A stretch of 5,634 nt of DNA, from positions 1-5,634 of the forward strand of contig CANHKJ010000206.1 of the NCBI GenBank assembly GCA_947460915.1, in the 5' to 3' direction. The notes under the pieces were generated by a model. That model did not search any database. It was given only the letters and a program-made list of their open reading frames with translations, and had not been told where the DNA came from. The translations under genes were made by a program, and so were the position numbers. Positions 1 through 5,634 of this stretch are shown here, one piece after another; the stretch's first letter is position 1; each line of letters starts with the position of its first letter. Origin of the DNA: Verrucomicrobiia bacterium (GTDB lineage Bacteria > Verrucomicrobiota > Verrucomicrobiia > Verrucomicrobiales > Akkermansiaceae).

Positions 1-1194
1 GGAACCCTCGATTCGAAAGGTCACGAGCACGCTTTCGTGGCCGACCTGATTCGTCAACGCGGTCATATTCCCTTGCTGATCGATCTCGGCACAGGAGAAG
101 ACCCAGTGATCACGCCCGATATTTCTCGTTATGAAGTAGCTGCGGCTGCAGGTCTTGATCTTCAGCCCTTGTTGGATCGGCATGATCGTGGCGAATGCGT
201 GGTCGCGATGTCCCATGCGATTCCCATTTTGTTAGAAAATCTCGCCAGCGAAGGAAAAATTCACGGCGTGATTTCGTTAGGTGGTGGTGGCGGAACAGCA
301 CTAGCCACAGCAGGCATGCGCGCCCTTCCCTTGGGCTTTCCCAAGCTGATGGTATCCACTCTCGCGAGCGGTAATACTGCGCATTATCTCGGGACCAAGG
401 ACATTGCCATGATGCCTGCCATAGTCGATGTTGCAGGATTGAATCGCATCTCCCGCATGGTCTTTACTCGCGCTGCTGCTGCAATTTGCGCGATGGTCGA
501 AACCGAAATTACGACCGAAAACAGCAAGCCGATCATTGCCGCCAGCATGTTTGGCAATACCACTGAGTGCATCAACATCGCCGTGCAAGTGCTAGAATCT
601 GCGGGTTACGAGGTGTTAGTTTTTCATGCCACTGGATCAGGTGGCAAAGCCATGGAAGACCTCATTGCCAGCGGCATGGTAAGCGGTGTGCTCGATGTCA
701 CTACGACGGAATGGGCCGATGAACTCGTCGGCGGCACACTCGGAGCGGGACCGACACGACTCGATGCCGCAGCCAAAGCCGGTATCCCCGCCGTGATTGC
801 GCCAGGTTGTCTCGACATGGTCAACTTCGGGGCCAAAGAAACCGTGCCCGCAGCCTTTGCTGGCCGAAATTTTTACATTCACAATCCGCAAGTCACCCTC
901 ATGCGAACCAATGCCGAAGAATGTGCAGAACTCGGAAAAATCATCGCTGAAAAAACTAACAGCTATTCCGCTCCCGTAACGATCATGATCCCCGCAAAAG
1001 CGATCAGCATCATCGCCGCCGAAGGCCAACCATTCCATGACCCTGCAGCCGACGAAGCGCTCTTCGCAGCTCTGAAGCATCACGCAAAAGTCCCCGTCAT
1101 TTCGCTACCCGAAACCATCAATAGCAAAAACTTCGCCCAAGCAGTCGCTTTACAACTTCTTGAAAACATCAACAAACAACACCACAAACTCTAA
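1..1194 (+). CDS. Tm-1-like ATP-binding protein (UPF0261 family), 5' partial
   Basis: The reading frame is open from base 1 to the TAA at 1192-1194 (397 visible codons). A GTG at 37 could be taken as the start, but the 12 codons before it encode GTLDSKGHEHAF, which matches the family's N-terminal nucleotide-binding strand and loop (G-T-x-D-x-K-G). The true start therefore lies upstream and roughly ten residues are missing. Family hallmarks in window numbering: a glycine run G94-G98 followed by T99 in the first domain; a conserved block after it (STLASGNTAHYLG); a second domain opening with FGNTTECI; ATGSGGKAMEDL at 210-221; and APGCLDMVNFG at 267-277. The family is named after tomato Tm-1, whose N-terminal domain binds a tobamovirus replication protein and ATP. 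The bacterial role is not established. There is no signal peptide in the visible part, so it is probably cytoplasmic. In other bacteria it often sits beside a PEP-hydrolase-like TIM-barrel gene; here the next gene is a Dabb protein. Family assignment is confident, function is not. Confidence 0.93.
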   Translation, partial: GTLDSKGHEHAFVADLIRQRGHIPLLIDLGTGEDPVITPDISRYEVAAAAGLDLQPLLDRHDRGECVVAMSHAIPILLENLASEGKIHGVISLGGGGGTALATAGMRALPLGFPKLMVSTLASGNTAHYLGTKDIAMMPAIVDVAGLNRISRMVFTRAAAAICAMVETEITTENSKPIIAASMFGNTTECINIAVQVLESAGYEVLVFHATGSGGKAMEDLIASGMVSGVLDVTTTEWADELVGGTLGAGPTRLDAAAKAGIPAVIAPGCLDMVNFGAKETVPAAFAGRNFYIHNPQVTLMRTNAEECAELGKIIAEKTNSYSAPVTIMIPAKAISIIAAEGQPFHDPAADEALFAALKHHAKVPVISLPETINSKNFAQAVALQLLENINKQHHKL

Positions 1195-1201
1195 CAACAT
1201 T
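1161..1201 (+). other. A/C-rich translation start region of the Dabb gene, no Shine-Dalgarno
   Basis: The 40 bases before ATG 1202 are almost only A, C and T and include the last codons and stop of the Tm-1-like gene. There is no GGAG- or AGGA-like sequence in the 5-12 base window before the ATG. An unstructured A-rich leader, or coupling to termination 7 bases upstream, probably drives initiation. No promoter is seen here. Confidence 0.55.
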
Positions 1202-1498
1202 ATGGTCAGACACTACGGCGTATTCCAGTTTAAACCGGAAATCACACAAGAACAAATCGACGAATGCTTCCGTGAAATGGTCGGCATGGTCGGACAAATT
1301 CCCGGCTTGCTCAGCATGGAGCACGGCCCCTACGAAAGCAGCGAAGGACTCAACGATGGCTACACGCATGGCTTTCTCATGAGCTTCGACAATGCGCAGA
1401 GTCGTGATGAATATCTCCCCCACCCCGAGCACGAACGCGTTCGCCAAATTGTGGCACCTCGCCTCGAACGCCTCGTCGTTTTTGATTTCGTTTCCTAA
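1202..1498 (+). CDS. Dabb family (stress-responsive alpha-beta barrel) protein
   Basis: This is a complete 98-residue protein, the usual size for a single Dabb ferredoxin-like domain. It begins MVRHYGVFQFKPE, the typical first strand with the conserved His (H4) and the F-K-P turn. A helix with REMVGMVGQIPGL follows, then the second strand with GPYES, then YTHGFLMSF (the H-G strand pair), then YLPHPEHERV before the last helix and a hydrophobic final strand VVFDFVS. Such proteins form dimeric barrels. Members range from plant stress proteins to olivetolic acid cyclase and small-molecule-binding enzymes, and the substrate cannot be told from sequence. The frame stays open upstream to a TTG at 1160, but those extra residues are Asn/Thr-rich filler overlapping the previous gene's end. 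ATG 1202 places the Met right at the domain boundary and is preferred. It lies 7 bases after the Tm-1-like gene's stop, indicating co-transcription. There is no signal peptide, so it is likely cytoplasmic. Confidence 0.9.
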   Translation: MVRHYGVFQFKPEITQEQIDECFREMVGMVGQIPGLLSMEHGPYESSEGLNDGYTHGFLMSFDNAQSRDEYLPHPEHERVRQIVAPRLERLVVFDFVS

Positions 1499-1516
1499 CA
1501 TTTTCTCTCTCCCATC
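1499..1516 (+). other. Pyrimidine-rich gap before the multidomain gene, no Shine-Dalgarno
   Basis: The 18 bases between the Dabb stop and ATG 1517 contain no G at all and are dominated by C and T. There is no purine-rich ribosome site, no stem for a terminator and no room for a promoter. The third gene is therefore likely read from the same transcript as the two before it, unless a promoter lies inside the Dabb coding sequence. Confidence 0.6.
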
Positions 1517-1564
1517 ATGAAAACTTTTTTTCTACTCTTTTTTACCGTACTATCCATCAGCGCG
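1517..1564 (+). other. Signal peptide of the multidomain protein (residues 1-16)
   Basis: The protein opens with M-K-T, then a hydrophobic core FFLLFFTVL (residues 4-12), then SISA followed by Q17. Small residues at -3 and -1 (S14-region/A16) fit cleavage by signal peptidase I after A16. There is no lipobox cysteine, so it is a soluble exported protein and not an evident lipoprotein. The first charged residue is K2 only, a short n-region. Export is also required for the c-type heme at the other end of the chain. Confidence 0.85.
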
Positions 1565-4500
1565 CAAACCTCACTCTTCAATGGCAAAAACCTCGACGGT
1601 TGGGACATTCGCAAGGGCGAGGAAAAATGGTGGCGAGTCGATGATGGGATGATCGTCGGAGGATCGCTTACGGAAACAGTTCCTTACAACACATTTTTAT
1701 CGACGACAAAAGTCTATCAGAATTTTGAGCTAACGTTAAAAATCAAACTCACGCAAGGTGAAGGATTCATGAATTCGGGCGTGCAAATCCGCAGCACGCG
1801 TGTGCCTAACAATTCGGAAATGTGCGGCTACCAAGTCGATGCTGGCAAGGACTGGTGGGGTAAGCTTTATGATGAATCTCGGCGCAACAAAGTCATCGGC
1901 GAGCCCATCAATCCTGCGTCACTCAAAGCGAACGATTGGGACTGGAATGACTACCGCATTGTGTGCGAAGGTCGCCGCATTCGTACGTGGATCAATGGTG
2001 TGCCCGCGCTCGATTACACCGAGGCCGATCCGAGCATTCCCATCGATGGCATGATCGGGCTGCAAACCCATGGCGGTGGAAAATTGTTCGTACAATTCAA
2101 AGATCTGATAATCAAGGAACTGCCTGCCACTGTGGTCTATCAAGGTGCCGCAGATCCAAAAATGGAAGCGATCGAACACGCCAAAGCCAAAACGCCCGAG
2201 GAACAAAAAGCCGCCTTTCATTTGCCTCCAGGCTTTGAGATCGAACTCGTAGCGGCCGAAGATCCAGAAAAACGTGTCGGCAAATTCATCTCGGTCTATT
2301 TCGATCAACGCGGACGCATGTGGACACAAACAGCGCTCGAATACCCCGTCGATGCGAACGAAAATGCAGCCATCGCCGATGCCCTGTATGCAAGCAAAGC
2401 GAAAGATCAGATTCTCATCTACAATCGCGAAAACGTTTTTGAAAAAGCGCTGCCAGCAGGTGGACTCAAGCCAGATCACCACTTCGCCGATGGTCTCGCA
2501 ATTCCGTTAGGTATTCTACCATGGGGCGATGGCTCCTCATGCTACGCCCAACACGGTCGCGACATCGTATTGCTCACCGATAACAACAACGACAATATCG
2601 CTGACAAACGCGAAGTGGTTCTGGAAGGATTCGGCGTCCAAGATTCGCACCTTTTCCCGCATCAATTCACGCGCGCTCCCGGTGGTTGGATTTGGATGGC
2701 ACAGGGTGCATTCAACTACAGCAATGTCAAACGCCCCAGCGATGCTGCTGACAAGGCGATCAAGTTTGATCAAACGCGCATGTGCAAATTCCGTCCTGAC
2801 GGTAGCGAATTTGAAATCACCTCGAACGGCCCCTGCAACATCTGGGGATTGGTGATTGATCGCAATGGTGAATCCTTCATCCAAGAAGCAAACGACTTCG
2901 GTTATGGCGTAATGCCATTCCATGATTACGGCAATTACCCAGGTTGTTCTAATGCACAATGGAAAAGTTACGCACCCGAGTTTCCGGGAACTTTTGTGAA
3001 AGAGCGCTTTGGCGGAACGGGCTTAAGCGGACTTTGTCTCACTGATGCCAATGGCGCGTTCCCTGAATCCTATAACAATATCATGCTTATCGCGAACCCC
3101 ATCACTAGTCGCATCAATGCCACGGAGATACGTCGCGATCAACCATCACCCGATCATTATCTCACAGATTGGCAGTTCAGCCGATTGGCCGATTTTGTCA
3201 CCTGTGATGACCCATGGTTCCGCCCCGTAGCCATGACACTCGGCCCTGACGGCTGTGTTTACATCGTCGATTGGTATAATAAAATCATCAGTCACAACGA
3301 AGTGCCTCGCGCGCATCCCGATCGTGATAAACTGCGCGGTCGCATCTGGCGCATTAAGCACAGTGAGCAAAAAACTTTTACCGTGCCGGACTTCACCAAG
3401 CTGAGCGACAAAGAGCTAACAGAAAAACTCAAGTCCCCTGCCCTGGCACAAGTTCACATGGCGGCACAGACTCTCAGCGATCGGAAAATTGCAGCATCCA
3501 CCATCGATTCTGTTGCTCACCTCTGGGCTCATCAACCTACCGCTGAAACGCTGGCGCCTCTCACCAAAAACCCCTCCGCTGACATTCGGCGCGAGGCCGC
3601 TCGTGCGATGGCCAATCTCGATATACTCAGCCCCGCTTTGCTCACCCTTCGTCATGATGCCGTGAAAAACGTGCGCCGCGAGGCGCTCAATAGCCTCGGT
3701 TATCTGCTAGGAAAACTCCCAAACAAAAATCCTATATTTGCGGGATTGTTAGATTTCGATGCTTCATCGCTCGCAGAGCCTGTGGCGCCCAGCACGCACA
3801 ATGGCAAACCCATACGCGTGCGCGAGGCTTATGATCGTGAATTTGAACGCTACCTTGTGCGACTTTTCTGCGAACGTTATCCCGCTGAGCTAGCTAGCTT
3901 TCTGACGACGGACGAAGCAAAAAAACTTGGCGTCGAGAGTCAATTGCTCGCCGCTCTAGCCCTGCCCGCAGAACAAGGCGCTGCTACCATTGCGCCACAA
4001 CTTGGCCAACTCAAGCGACCACCCAACGATGAGGAAGTGCTGCGTTTGGTGCAAGCCATCGACCAACCTGCCATCCAAGAATCGCTGCGCGCTGGCATCG
4101 AAAACACCGCCACCAGCCAAACCATCATCGATGCTTTATTAAAGAACAAGAGCCGCATTCCTCCTGCTAGCATAGAAAAATTGTTAGGCGACACCATCAC
4201 CAAACTTTTTCAAGGAAATGCCACCGACCTGCGCCGTGGGATCGAGCTCAGTGCAGCTTTCTCCCTCACCGATAGCTCACAGCGTCTCCACGAGATCGCC
4301 ACTGGCTCTGCGGATCAAGCGACTGCGTTAGCCGCACTCGATGCCATCGCTAGCCAGCAAAATGCTATTCCAGCTACGCTTGCTCCATTGTTAGAGAAAA
4401 AAGAAGAAACAATCAAACTCGCAGCACTACGCGCCATCGCTTCCTCTCGACAAGTTGGTGCTGGAGATCTGGCACTGAAAGCCTTGCCACAAATCCCTAG

Positions 4501-5634
4501 CCATTTGAAAGCACAGATCATCGAAGCTCTCTGCACCCACAAAGAAGGCGCCAAAGCACTCGTGCAAGCTTGCCTCGCGGAGAAAAGTATCAGCCACACC
4601 GAGCTCAGCACCATGGCGATCAATCGCCTACAAACCGTGCTCGGCAACGATCCACAGCTCGGCGAGTTGTTGACCAAACTGGGCGACAAATACCGCGCCA
4701 TACTGAACTTGAACGGCAGCGATGAATTCATCGCGACCACTATTTCGTTAGAGGGAGCCTTTACCATTGAGACTTGGGTGAAGCTGAGAGCTGGCATCGA
4801 CAATCGCGATAGCATCGGTGGAGCACCCGATCAACTCGACCTCAACTTTGCAGGCGAACTCTTCCGTGTCTATGTTGGTTCTCATGGCAACGATGCCTTA
4901 ATTGCGAAGAAAAAAATCGCCCCTGAACTGTGGACCCACGTGGCCGCCACGCGCGATGCTCAAGGTAAATTCAAAATCTACATCAACGGCGAGCTCGATT
5001 GCGCCAGTGACATGGCAGCACCGCACCGCATCGAAAATTTCCGCATTGGTTGGAGCACGCCCGGGGCCGGCACCGATGGGCAATTTGCTGAATACAGGAT
5101 CTGGAAGCGCGAGCGCAGCAGTGAAGAAATTCGCGCCAACTTTGATCGCTCTTTGCCGACCAATGATCCCGCATTGCTCTACAACGGCAGCGGCGACAAA
5201 GGATGGGGGGCATTGCCAAAAGCATTCACACTGCCGCGCAGCACAGATTTGCCGCCAGTAATGAGCCTAGAACAAGCCGCTGCCTTTGATCAAAAATACC
5301 AACAATTTCTCGCCCTCGCCAAAGCAGGAGGCAATGCCGCCGATGGAAAAAATCTCGCCGCTCTGTGCGCTGCTTGCCACCAATTTGGTAACACTGGTGG
5401 TAACATGGGGCCGAATTTGAGCAGCGTCGGAGCGATGGGACCTGAGGCGATTGTGCGCAACATTCTCACTCCCAATGCCGCCATTGAACCAGGCTATCGC
5501 ATCTTCCGCGTCTCCCTGAAAGATGGATCCTTGCTCGATGCCTTTTTTGTGAGCGAAGACAAAGACGCCGTCGTCGTACGCCAAATGGGTGCTGGCGACA
5601 AAAGGATCGAACGCAAAGACATCGCCTCCACCCA
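1517..5634 (+). CDS. Exported DUF1080 / propeller / HEAT / LamG / cytochrome c multidomain protein, 3' partial
   Basis: Translation from ATG 1517 runs without a stop to the right edge (1372 full codons plus two bases). The start is fixed because an in-frame TAA ends the Dabb gene at 1496-1498 and no other start codon lies between. Domains in order: signal peptide (1-16), DUF1080 (19-202), PVC-type propeller (234-615), helical HEAT-like region (about 616-1055), LamG-like fold (1059-1213), and heme domain with CXXCH (1284-1288). The last domain normally ends a few tens of residues beyond what is visible, so most of the protein is here. A c-type heme plus signal peptide places it in the periplasm or on the cell surface. 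The propeller-HEAT-heme core is a known PVC arrangement of unproven activity. DUF1080 members act on 3-keto-glycosides, so a carbohydrate-oxidising and cleaving role is a reasonable inference. It follows the Dabb gene by 18 bases. The domain order is clear; the substrate and reaction are unknown. Confidence 0.93.
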   Translation, partial: MKTFFLLFFTVLSISAQTSLFNGKNLDGWDIRKGEEKWWRVDDGMIVGGSLTETVPYNTFLSTTKVYQNFELTLKIKLTQGEGFMNSGVQIRSTRVPNNSEMCGYQVDAGKDWWGKLYDESRRNKVIGEPINPASLKANDWDWNDYRIVCEGRRIRTWINGVPALDYTEADPSIPIDGMIGLQTHGGGKLFVQFKDLIIKELPATVVYQGAADPKMEAIEHAKAKTPEEQKAAFHLPPGFEIELVAAEDPEKRVGKFISVYFDQRGRMWTQTALEYPVDANENAAIADALYASKAKDQILIYNRENVFEKALPAGGLKPDHHFADGLAIPLGILPWGDGSSCYAQHGRDIVLLTDNNNDNIADKREVVLEGFGVQDSHLFPHQFTRAPGGWIWMAQGAFNYSNVKRPSDAADKAIKFDQTRMCKFRPDGSEFEITSNGPCNIWGLVIDRNGESFIQEANDFGYGVMPFHDYGNYPGCSNAQWKSYAPEFPGTFVKERFGGTGLSGLCLTDANGAFPESYNNIMLIANPITSRINATEIRRDQPSPDHYLTDWQFSRLADFVTCDDPWFRPVAMTLGPDGCVYIVDWYNKIISHNEVPRAHPDRDKLRGRIWRIKHSEQKTFTVPDFTKLSDKELTEKLKSPALAQVHMAAQTLSDRKIAASTIDSVAHLWAHQPTAETLAPLTKNPSADIRREAARAMANLDILSPALLTLRHDAVKNVRREALNSLGYLLGKLPNKNPIFAGLLDFDASSLAEPVAPSTHNGKPIRVREAYDREFERYLVRLFCERYPAELASFLTTDEAKKLGVESQLLAALALPAEQGAATIAPQLGQLKRPPNDEEVLRLVQAIDQPAIQESLRAGIENTATSQTIIDALLKNKSRIPPASIEKLLGDTITKLFQGNATDLRRGIELSAAFSLTDSSQRLHEIATGSADQATALAALDAIASQQNAIPATLAPLLEKKEETIKLAALRAIASSRQVGAGDLALKALPQIPSHLKAQIIEALCTHKEGAKALVQACLAEKSISHTELSTMAINRLQTVLGNDPQLGELLTKLGDKYRAILNLNGSDEFIATTISLEGAFTIETWVKLRAGIDNRDSIGGAPDQLDLNFAGELFRVYVGSHGNDALIAKKKIAPELWTHVAATRDAQGKFKIYINGELDCASDMAAPHRIENFRIGWSTPGAGTDGQFAEYRIWKRERSSEEIRANFDRSLPTNDPALLYNGSGDKGWGALPKAFTLPRSTDLPPVMSLEQAAAFDQKYQQFLALAKAGGNAADGKNLAALCAACHQFGNTGGNMGPNLSSVGAMGPEAIVRNILTPNAAIEPGYRIFRVSLKDGSLLDAFFVSEDKDAVVVRQMGAGDKRIERKDIAST
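1571..2122 (+). other. DUF1080 (3-keto-disaccharide hydrolase) domain, residues 19-202
   Basis: The domain starts with the classic SLFNGKNLDGW (19-29). It continues through N86-S-G-V-Q-I-R-S (family form NSG-hydrophobic-x-x-R), G104-Y-Q-V-D (family form Y-E-x-Q-x-x-D), W143-N-D-Y-R and I159-N-G (the N-G turn), and closes with G181-L-Q-T-H-G followed by F194-K-D-L-I-I-K. It is a concanavalin-like jelly-roll of the normal length, about 180 residues. Some characterised members cleave 3-keto-glycosides, but many PVC copies are uncharacterised. I see no truncation or missing core motif. Confidence 0.9.
2216..3361 (+). other. PVC-type beta-propeller / dehydrogenase-like domain, residues 234-615
   Basis: It begins FHLPPGFEIELVA (234-246), the usual opening of the Pirellula/Verrucomicrobium N-terminal domain (TIGR02604-like), related in fold to soluble sugar and sorbosone dehydrogenase propellers. 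A D355-N-N-N-D359-N-I-A-D363-K-R-E loop corresponds to the family's acidic DxDxDxxxDK-R-E calcium-type loop. The end is highly typical: FRPVAMTLGPDGCVYIVDWY (568-587), then I-I-S-H593, H600-P-D-R-D, and GRIWRIKH (608-615). Enzymatic activity and cofactor are not demonstrated for this branch, and no cofactor can be named from the sequence alone. Confidence 0.85.
3362..4681 (+). other. HEAT-like helical solenoid region, about residues 616-1055
   Basis: This stretch of about 440 residues is rich in Ala, Leu, Glu and Lys and is predicted helical by eye. Two helices have the HEAT B-helix pattern: D689-I-R-R-E-A-A-R-A-M and N718-V-R-R-E-A-L-N-S-L, spaced 29 residues apart. Later units (for example I-K-L-A-A-L-R-A-I-A near 974-983) look like more degenerate repeats. 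In the PVC family this region joins the propeller to the heme domain and probably serves as scaffold or protein-binding surface. The exact repeat count cannot be set by eye. Confidence 0.75.
4691..5155 (+). other. LamG / concanavalin A-like domain, residues 1059-1213
   Basis: The segment begins with a strand AILNLNGSDEF, then FTIETWVKL (1088-1096 region), the signature first half of LamG-like jelly-rolls (fulltype: x-F-T-hydrophobic-E-x-W-hydrophobic-K). It continues with LWTHVAATRD (W-x-H-V-A), KIYINGEL (hydrophobic-Y-hydrophobic-N-G), then FRIGWS and a closing F-A-E-Y-R-I-W-K-R-E-R-S-S-E-E-I, the standard 'E-hydrophobic-R-hydrophobic-W-x-R-x-R-x-x-x-E-I' ending. Such domains usually bind glycans or proteins. 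It sits between the HEAT region and the heme domain, where many family members have no such insert. Confidence 0.85.
5330..5634 (+). other. C-terminal c-type heme-binding domain (TIGR02603-like), residues 1272-1372, truncated by window end
   Basis: The heme attachment motif is C1284-A-A-C1287-H1288 at bases 5366-5380, preceded by a helix with D-G-K-N-L (the G-K-x-hydrophobic element common before CXXCH). After it come G-N-M1297-G-P-N-L-S-S-V-G (family form G-P-D-L-S-x-hydrophobic-G), I-V-R-N-I-L-T-P-N (family S-I-L-x-P-N), E-P-G-Y-R (x-x-G-Y), D-G-S-L-L-D-A-F (D-G-x-hydrophobic-hydrophobic-x-G) and R-I-E-R-K-D-I at the edge. The family normally ends soon after with an S-x-M-P element that would lie just outside the window. 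Likely role: electron transfer partner of the propeller. Confidence 0.9.

Noticed and set aside
37..39. GTG as the start of the Tm-1-like gene
   Set aside because: The frame is open to base 1 and the upstream codons encode the family's conserved GTLDxKG strand, so the gene begins outside the window.
637..1083. Minus-strand open frame of 148 codons opposite the Tm-1-like gene
   Set aside because: It is a shadow of a well-conserved gene, with a composition (many Cys, His, Gly) typical of antisense translation.
1160..1201. TTG at 1160 as an earlier start for the Dabb protein
   Set aside because: It would add 14 low-complexity Asn/Thr residues overlapping the end of the previous gene, while ATG 1202 sits exactly at the domain's first strand.
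1496..1519. Stop-codon readthrough joining the Dabb protein to the multidomain protein
   Set aside because: The two genes share a frame with a single TAA between them, but the second begins with a clear signal peptide that only works at an N-terminus, so a fusion makes no biological sense.
1524..1545. T-rich run just after the Dabb gene, possible terminator
   Set aside because: No G+C-rich stem precedes it and it encodes the Phe/Leu core of the signal peptide.
1919..2482. Minus-strand open frame of 187 codons
   Set aside because: It lies wholly opposite the DUF1080 and propeller coding region, which has strong family matches. The antisense translation resembles no family and has no start context.
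3888..3899. Perfect 12-base palindrome made of tandem AGCT/CTAG units
   Set aside because: It lies within the HEAT coding region as ordinary Glu-Leu-Ala-Ser codons, has no partner copies and shows no link to a site-specific function.
4315..4815. Minus-strand open frame of 166 codons opposite the HEAT/LamG region
   Set aside because: Its Ser/Ala/Leu-rich translation mirrors the Ala/Leu-rich helices on the + strand and shows no independent domain.

Overview
The window holds three genes, all on the + strand and packed tightly, so they read as part of one operon or directon: the end of a Tm-1-like/UPF0261 ATP-binding protein (1-1194, N-terminus off the left edge), a 98-residue Dabb-family alpha-beta barrel protein (1202-1498), and the first 1372 codons of a very large exported multidomain protein (1517 to the right edge, no stop reached). 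Gaps between the genes are 7 and 18 bases. There are no RNA genes, mobile elements, CRISPR arrays or terminators that I can support, and no intergenic stretch longer than 18 bases.

The organism is most likely a member of the PVC superphylum, probably Verrucomicrobiota and less likely Planctomycetota. The main reason is the third gene. It joins a DUF1080 (3-keto-disaccharide hydrolase) domain, the N-terminal propeller/dehydrogenase-like domain of the Pirellula/Verrucomicrobium type (TIGR02604-like), a HEAT-like helical region and the Pirellula/Verrucomicrobium-type C-terminal heme-binding domain with a CXXCH motif (TIGR02603-like). These families are strongly expanded in that superphylum. Base composition is moderate (roughly half G+C by eye), and neither internal gene has a recognisable Shine-Dalgarno sequence.

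The large protein is the main interest. In order it carries: signal peptide (residues 1-16), DUF1080 jelly-roll (19-202), beta-propeller with a calcium-loop-like motif (234-615), a helical solenoid (about 616-1055), a LamG/concanavalin-type lectin fold (1059-1213) and a c-type heme domain (C1284-A-A-C1287-H1288). A plausible but unproven reading is a periplasmic or surface carbohydrate-processing protein. It would combine sugar binding (LamG), oxidation (propeller plus heme) and cleavage of a 3-keto-glycoside (DUF1080) in one chain. The two upstream genes are cytoplasmic proteins without an assigned reaction. Their link to the exported protein rests only on close spacing and shared strand.
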